Shown here: in pieces, positions 62,111 to 64,000 of the stretch | How positions within the stretch are numbered: position 1 is the first letter of the stretch | Layout: each line of letters starts with the position of its first letter | Assembly: GCA_044350805.1 (NCBI GenBank) | Contig: JBILGU010000001.1 | Coordinates: 166,225-230,224 of the forward strand | Source of the DNA: UBA6136 sp044350805 | GTDB taxonomy: Bacteria; Pseudomonadota; Gammaproteobacteria; Methylococcales; Methylococcaceae | Reading direction: 5' to 3' | DNA: 64,000 nt | Translations under genes and position numbers: made by a program | The notes under the pieces: generated by a model | What the model was told of the DNA's origin: nothing | Database searches by the model: none | Seen by the model: only the letters and a program-made list of their open reading frames with translations

Positions 62111-63261
62111 CGGGCGTGTCCCGCCCTTAAAACATTGATCGCCCCGACCACATCGGCGTCCCCTTTGAAATCGCATTCAACACACGCGAACCGCGATGGG
62201 CTGGGGCGGTTTTCCTTAGCGATATGCCCGCAGCACGGACACGTCCGGCTGGTGTTCTGCGGCGGTATAGCAATGAGTTGTCCTCCATTCCATGACAATT
62301 TGTAGTCCAACTGCCGACGGAACTCATACCAACCCTGGTCGAGTATGGATTTATTCAGGCCGGATTTGGCCCTGACGTTTTTGCCCGGTGCTTCGGTCGT
62401 GCCAGAGGCTGACTTGGACATATTCCGTACCTGCAAATCCTCGATACACACCATCGCGTGGTTTTGGCTGATCGTGGTCGTGGCTTTGTGCAGGTAGTCG
62501 CGTCGTGCATGGCCGATACGGGCATGGATTAGCTGGACCTTGGCTTTCTCCTTTTTCCAGTTGTTGCTGAATTTGGTCTTCCGGCTCATCGCTTTCTGCG
62601 CTATACGTAGGGCACATTCGTGACGTTTGAAACTGTTGAGCGGGGCCAGATGATCTAGATCACCAAACTCCGGTAATGGCCGATCAAACGTTGCAAATCG
62701 ACGGATACCCATGTCGATACCCAGAATGCCCGTTGATGGATGCACCGGTGTTTCGACTTCACGTTCGGTTTGAATTGAGACGAACCATTTGCCTTGACTG
62801 AAGGACACCGTGACGTTTTTCACGGTGCCCAGAGCTTCCCGACTGTTGCGATAGCGCATCCAGCCGAGTTTGGGCAGGAATAGCCGACTATTGGACTGAT
62901 CGATTTTGCAGCCTTGCGGGTAGCGAAAACTGTCCGACTGGCCTTTCTTCTTGAAGTGAGGCAATTCTGCACGTTTGGCAAAGAAGTTGTTGTAGGCCCG
63001 ATCCAAGTCTTTAAGCGCCTGTTGCAAGGGTTGGGAATGGGTTTCAGATAGCCAGTTTGTTTCCAGACGGTTTCGCCAAACCGTCAGCTGTTTGCACAAT
63101 TCGGCGTACGACAACTTCTTTTTGCCTTCAGCATACTGCGCTTGCTGCAACGCCAGAGCCTTGTTGAAGACGAATCGACACGATCCGGCGAAACGGCGCA
63201 TGGCTCGCTGTTGCTCACCGTTTGGCATCAATTCGTATTTGAAGGCTTGAAGCCGTTGCAT
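62026..63261 (-). CDS. tnpB: RNA-guided nuclease TnpB (IS605 OrfB)
   Basis: A full-length 411-residue TnpB, the family from which Cas12 arose. N-terminal helix-turn-helix OrfB domain: FKYELMPNGEQQRAMRRFAG. RuvC residues are seen as D183 (GIDMGIRRFATFD), E274 (VCIEDLQVRNMS) and an Asp in CDFKGDADVVGAINVL (D368 or D370). The zinc ribbon is TCPCCGH (C341, C344) with ACVECDF (C360, C363). The tail ends GQEPTEVTQAARTA. All catalytic and zinc positions are intact, so it could be active. Canonical TnpBs have NAAxNI where this has VGAINV. Confidence 0.93.
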   Translation of the reverse strand: MQRLQAFKYELMPNGEQQRAMRRFAGSCRFVFNKALALQQAQYAEGKKKLSYAELCKQLTVWRNRLETNWLSETHSQPLQQALKDLDRAYNNFFAKRAELPHFKKKGQSDSFRYPQGCKIDQSNSRLFLPKLGWMRYRNSREALGTVKNVTVSFSQGKWFVSIQTEREVETPVHPSTGILGIDMGIRRFATFDRPLPEFGDLDHLAPLNSFKRHECALRIAQKAMSRKTKFSNNWKKEKAKVQLIHARIGHARRDYLHKATTTISQNHAMVCIEDLQVRNMSKSASGTTEAPGKNVRAKSGLNKSILDQGWYEFRRQLDYKLSWNGGQLIAIPPQNTSRTCPCCGHIAKENRPSPSRFACVECDFKGDADVVGAINVLRAGHARLACADTSPAIGASGQEPTEVTQAARTA

Positions 63262-63282
63262 GTTTCAATCATCCTCCGGTCT

Positions 63283-63866
63283 ATGGGCAATGATAATGAA
63301 ATTAGACATGGCAGACACTGCATTTTCAAAATGCATGTGCATCTGGTCTTTGTGACCAAATATCGCCGAGGCGTATTCACAAAAGCCATTCTGGAAGACC
63401 TTCGAGGAATCTTCGCTAGCGTGAGTGTCGACTTTGAAGCGAAACTGGTGGAATTTGATGGCGAGGACGACCACGGACATCTTCTGGTGGAATATCCACC
63501 CAAGGTGACAGTTTCGAAACTGGTTAATAGCCTGAAGGGCGTGTCCAGCCTCCTTATCCGGAAAAGGACTATCCCAGCATTAGGAAGAAACTGTGGGGCA
63601 AGGCCTTATGGTCGCCCAGTTTTTTTGCCGGGAGTTGTGGCGGTGCGCCGATTGAAGTTATCCGGCAGTACATCGAGCAACAACGAAGGAGTGCACGGAA
63701 GCACGACGACCCCCGAGACGGAGAGCCATTGCGTCGCAGGGCGTTCGAGGGCATTTTCGGTATTGATCCGCGCCTTTTCATCCGCAATTTATTCTCTCGT
63801 GTGAGCGCCCAACCTATGGTTGGGACGGGGATGACGTTTGGGGTGTATTTCTCACCATTCCGATGA
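63283..63866 (+). pseudogene. tnpA: IS200-type Y1 transposase TnpA, frameshifted
   Basis: An HUH/Y1 transposase split in two frames. Frame one (63283 to about 63565) gives MGNDNEIRHGRHCIFKMHVH, LVFVTKYRRGVF and the HUH motif DDHGHLLVEYPPK (H64, H66), then LKGVSSLLIRK. The expected continuation DYPSIRKKLWGKALWSPSFF and the catalytic-tyrosine segment GAPIEVIRQYIEQQRR (Tyr codon 63669-63671) occur in the frame one base back. GGAAAAGG at 63560-63567 has one A too few; A5 would restore KKDYPS. The second frame runs to TGA at 63866, adding an unusual tail of about 60 residues. Probably inactive. Confidence 0.85.
63808..63824. repeat. Perfect inverted repeat, possible IS left-end hairpin
   Basis: CCCAACC (63808-63814) and GGTTGGG (63818-63824) flank the loop TAT. 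Small perfect hairpins near the termini are what TnpA recognises in IS200/IS605 elements, and this one lies about 140 bases past the catalytic tyrosine codon. Confidence 0.4.
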
Positions 63867-63906
63867 AAAGGCACGTGTTTTAACGCAGTTGAGTGATTGA
63901 CGGAGC

Positions 63907-64000
63907 ATGATTGCAGACGCTAAATTAGCGCCTGTGAACACAGTCCATCGCGCCTTCAAAATCAGAGCCTATCCGACCCAGGATCAGAAGCGCCTTTTTG
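63907..64000 (+). CDS. Second TnpB N-terminus (runs off the window)
   Basis: An open frame from ATG 63907 (or in-frame GTG 63934) continues past position 64000. It contains VHRAFKIRAYPTQDQKRLF, the OrfB helix-turn-helix start seen in many TnpB proteins (aromatic-K-x-R-x-YPT-x-x-Q). It differs from the first TnpB (AFKYELMPNGEQQ), so it is another family member and not a duplicate. It is co-directional with the frameshifted tnpA, 40 bases after its TGA. Confidence 0.65.
   Translation, partial: MIADAKLAPVNTVHRAFKIRAYPTQDQKRLF
63918..63930. repeat. Palindrome CGCTAA-A-TTAGCG
   Basis: A perfect 13-base palindrome with a central A, lying between the two possible start codons of the second tnpB. 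It could be a structural end of the second element or a regulator of its translation. No function can be shown. Confidence 0.35.

Larger units (their letters stand above)
61983..63830 (-). mobile_element. IS200/IS605-type element with divergent tnpB and tnpA
   Basis: tnpB (minus) and tnpA (plus) start 21 bases apart, the divergent arrangement of IS605. The tnpB-side end has a subterminal hairpin and ends in TCAA, the right-end cleavage sequence known from IS608. On the tnpA side a perfect seven-base-pair hairpin (63808-63824) may be the left-end structure. A length near 1.85 kb fits the family. The tnpA-side boundary is uncertain by tens of bases. Confidence 0.7.

Noticed and set aside
63142..63282. 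Upstream extension of the tnpA frame
   Set aside because: The 47 added residues are encoded opposite the tnpB N-terminus and do not look like any TnpA; the ATG at 63283 precedes the conserved region.
63560..63570. Programmed -1 frameshifting in tnpA
   Set aside because: The zero-frame codons CGG AAA AGG do not form a slippery X-XXY-YYZ heptamer; re-pairing would be onto GAA. A lost A from an A5 tract explains the data better.
1..64000. CRISPR arrays, rRNA genes, prophage or toxin-antitoxin loci
   Set aside because: No regularly spaced direct repeats, rRNA segments, phage structural genes or toxin-antitoxin pairs were seen on reading either strand.

Overview
The window is a chromosomal segment of a gammaproteobacterium, judged from gene content and order: lptF-lptG, rpoZ-spoT-ridA-recG, lolA-rarA, purB/mnmA/nudJ, clpS-clpA-infA-bpt-aat, rpmF-plsX-fabH-fabD-fabG-acpP-fabF-pabC-mltG-tmk-holB, and epmA/efp/epmB around elongation factor P. 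No single gene fixes the genus, and I do not name one. Coding density is very high. No stretch longer than about 200 bases lacks a gene, and many neighbours overlap by 1-10 bases.

Layout. 1-8135 (+): the end of lptF, lptG (LPS export), a thioredoxin-fold protein, pgk, rpoZ, spoT, ridA and recG. 8136-14242 (-): a Sel1-repeat lipoprotein, then a tightly overlapping trio of two divergent Hsp70-family ATPases and a membrane-anchored DUF2760 protein. 14379-17097 (-): purM, a family 2 glycosyltransferase and two small exported proteins of unknown role. 17333-18352 (+): a lone heme A synthase whose motifs resemble the Bacteroidota type. 18307-25997 (-): SPOR protein, coaX, birA, rarA, lolA, purB, mnmA, nudJ. 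26193-31728: clpS-clpA (+), facing infA, bpt, aat and a GNAT-fold protein (-). Together clpS, clpA, bpt and aat form a compact N-degron recognition and degradation module. 31934-38512 (+): ettA, a DEAD-box helicase, a DUF815 AAA ATPase and metG. 38530-48213 (-): the fatty-acid, murein and DNA polymerase cluster from holB back to yceD, with acpP carrying its own promoter and terminator. 48246-58899: maf, a lytic transglycosylase, purT, an orphan small protein, hrpA, mutL and malic enzyme. 59069-61862: tRNA-Ser(GGA), epmA, efp and epmB, a complete set for beta-lysylating EF-P at Lys34 (no epmC seen).

61983-64000 is the only clearly mobile part. It holds an IS200/IS605-type element with divergent tnpB (-) and tnpA (+), the latter broken by a one-base frameshift. 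A recognisable right-end hairpin ends in TCAA, and a host reading frame is cut at that point. A second, different tnpB begins at 63907 and runs off the window.

The best candidate for an undescribed system is the Hsp70-Hsp70-DUF2760 trio. The best candidate for a dissectable RNA-guided nuclease is the TnpB with its 3'-overlapping omega-RNA region. Everything else is mostly housekeeping with a few local oddities: recG without a standard start codon, the foreign-looking heme A synthase, and hflD missing between mnmA and purB.
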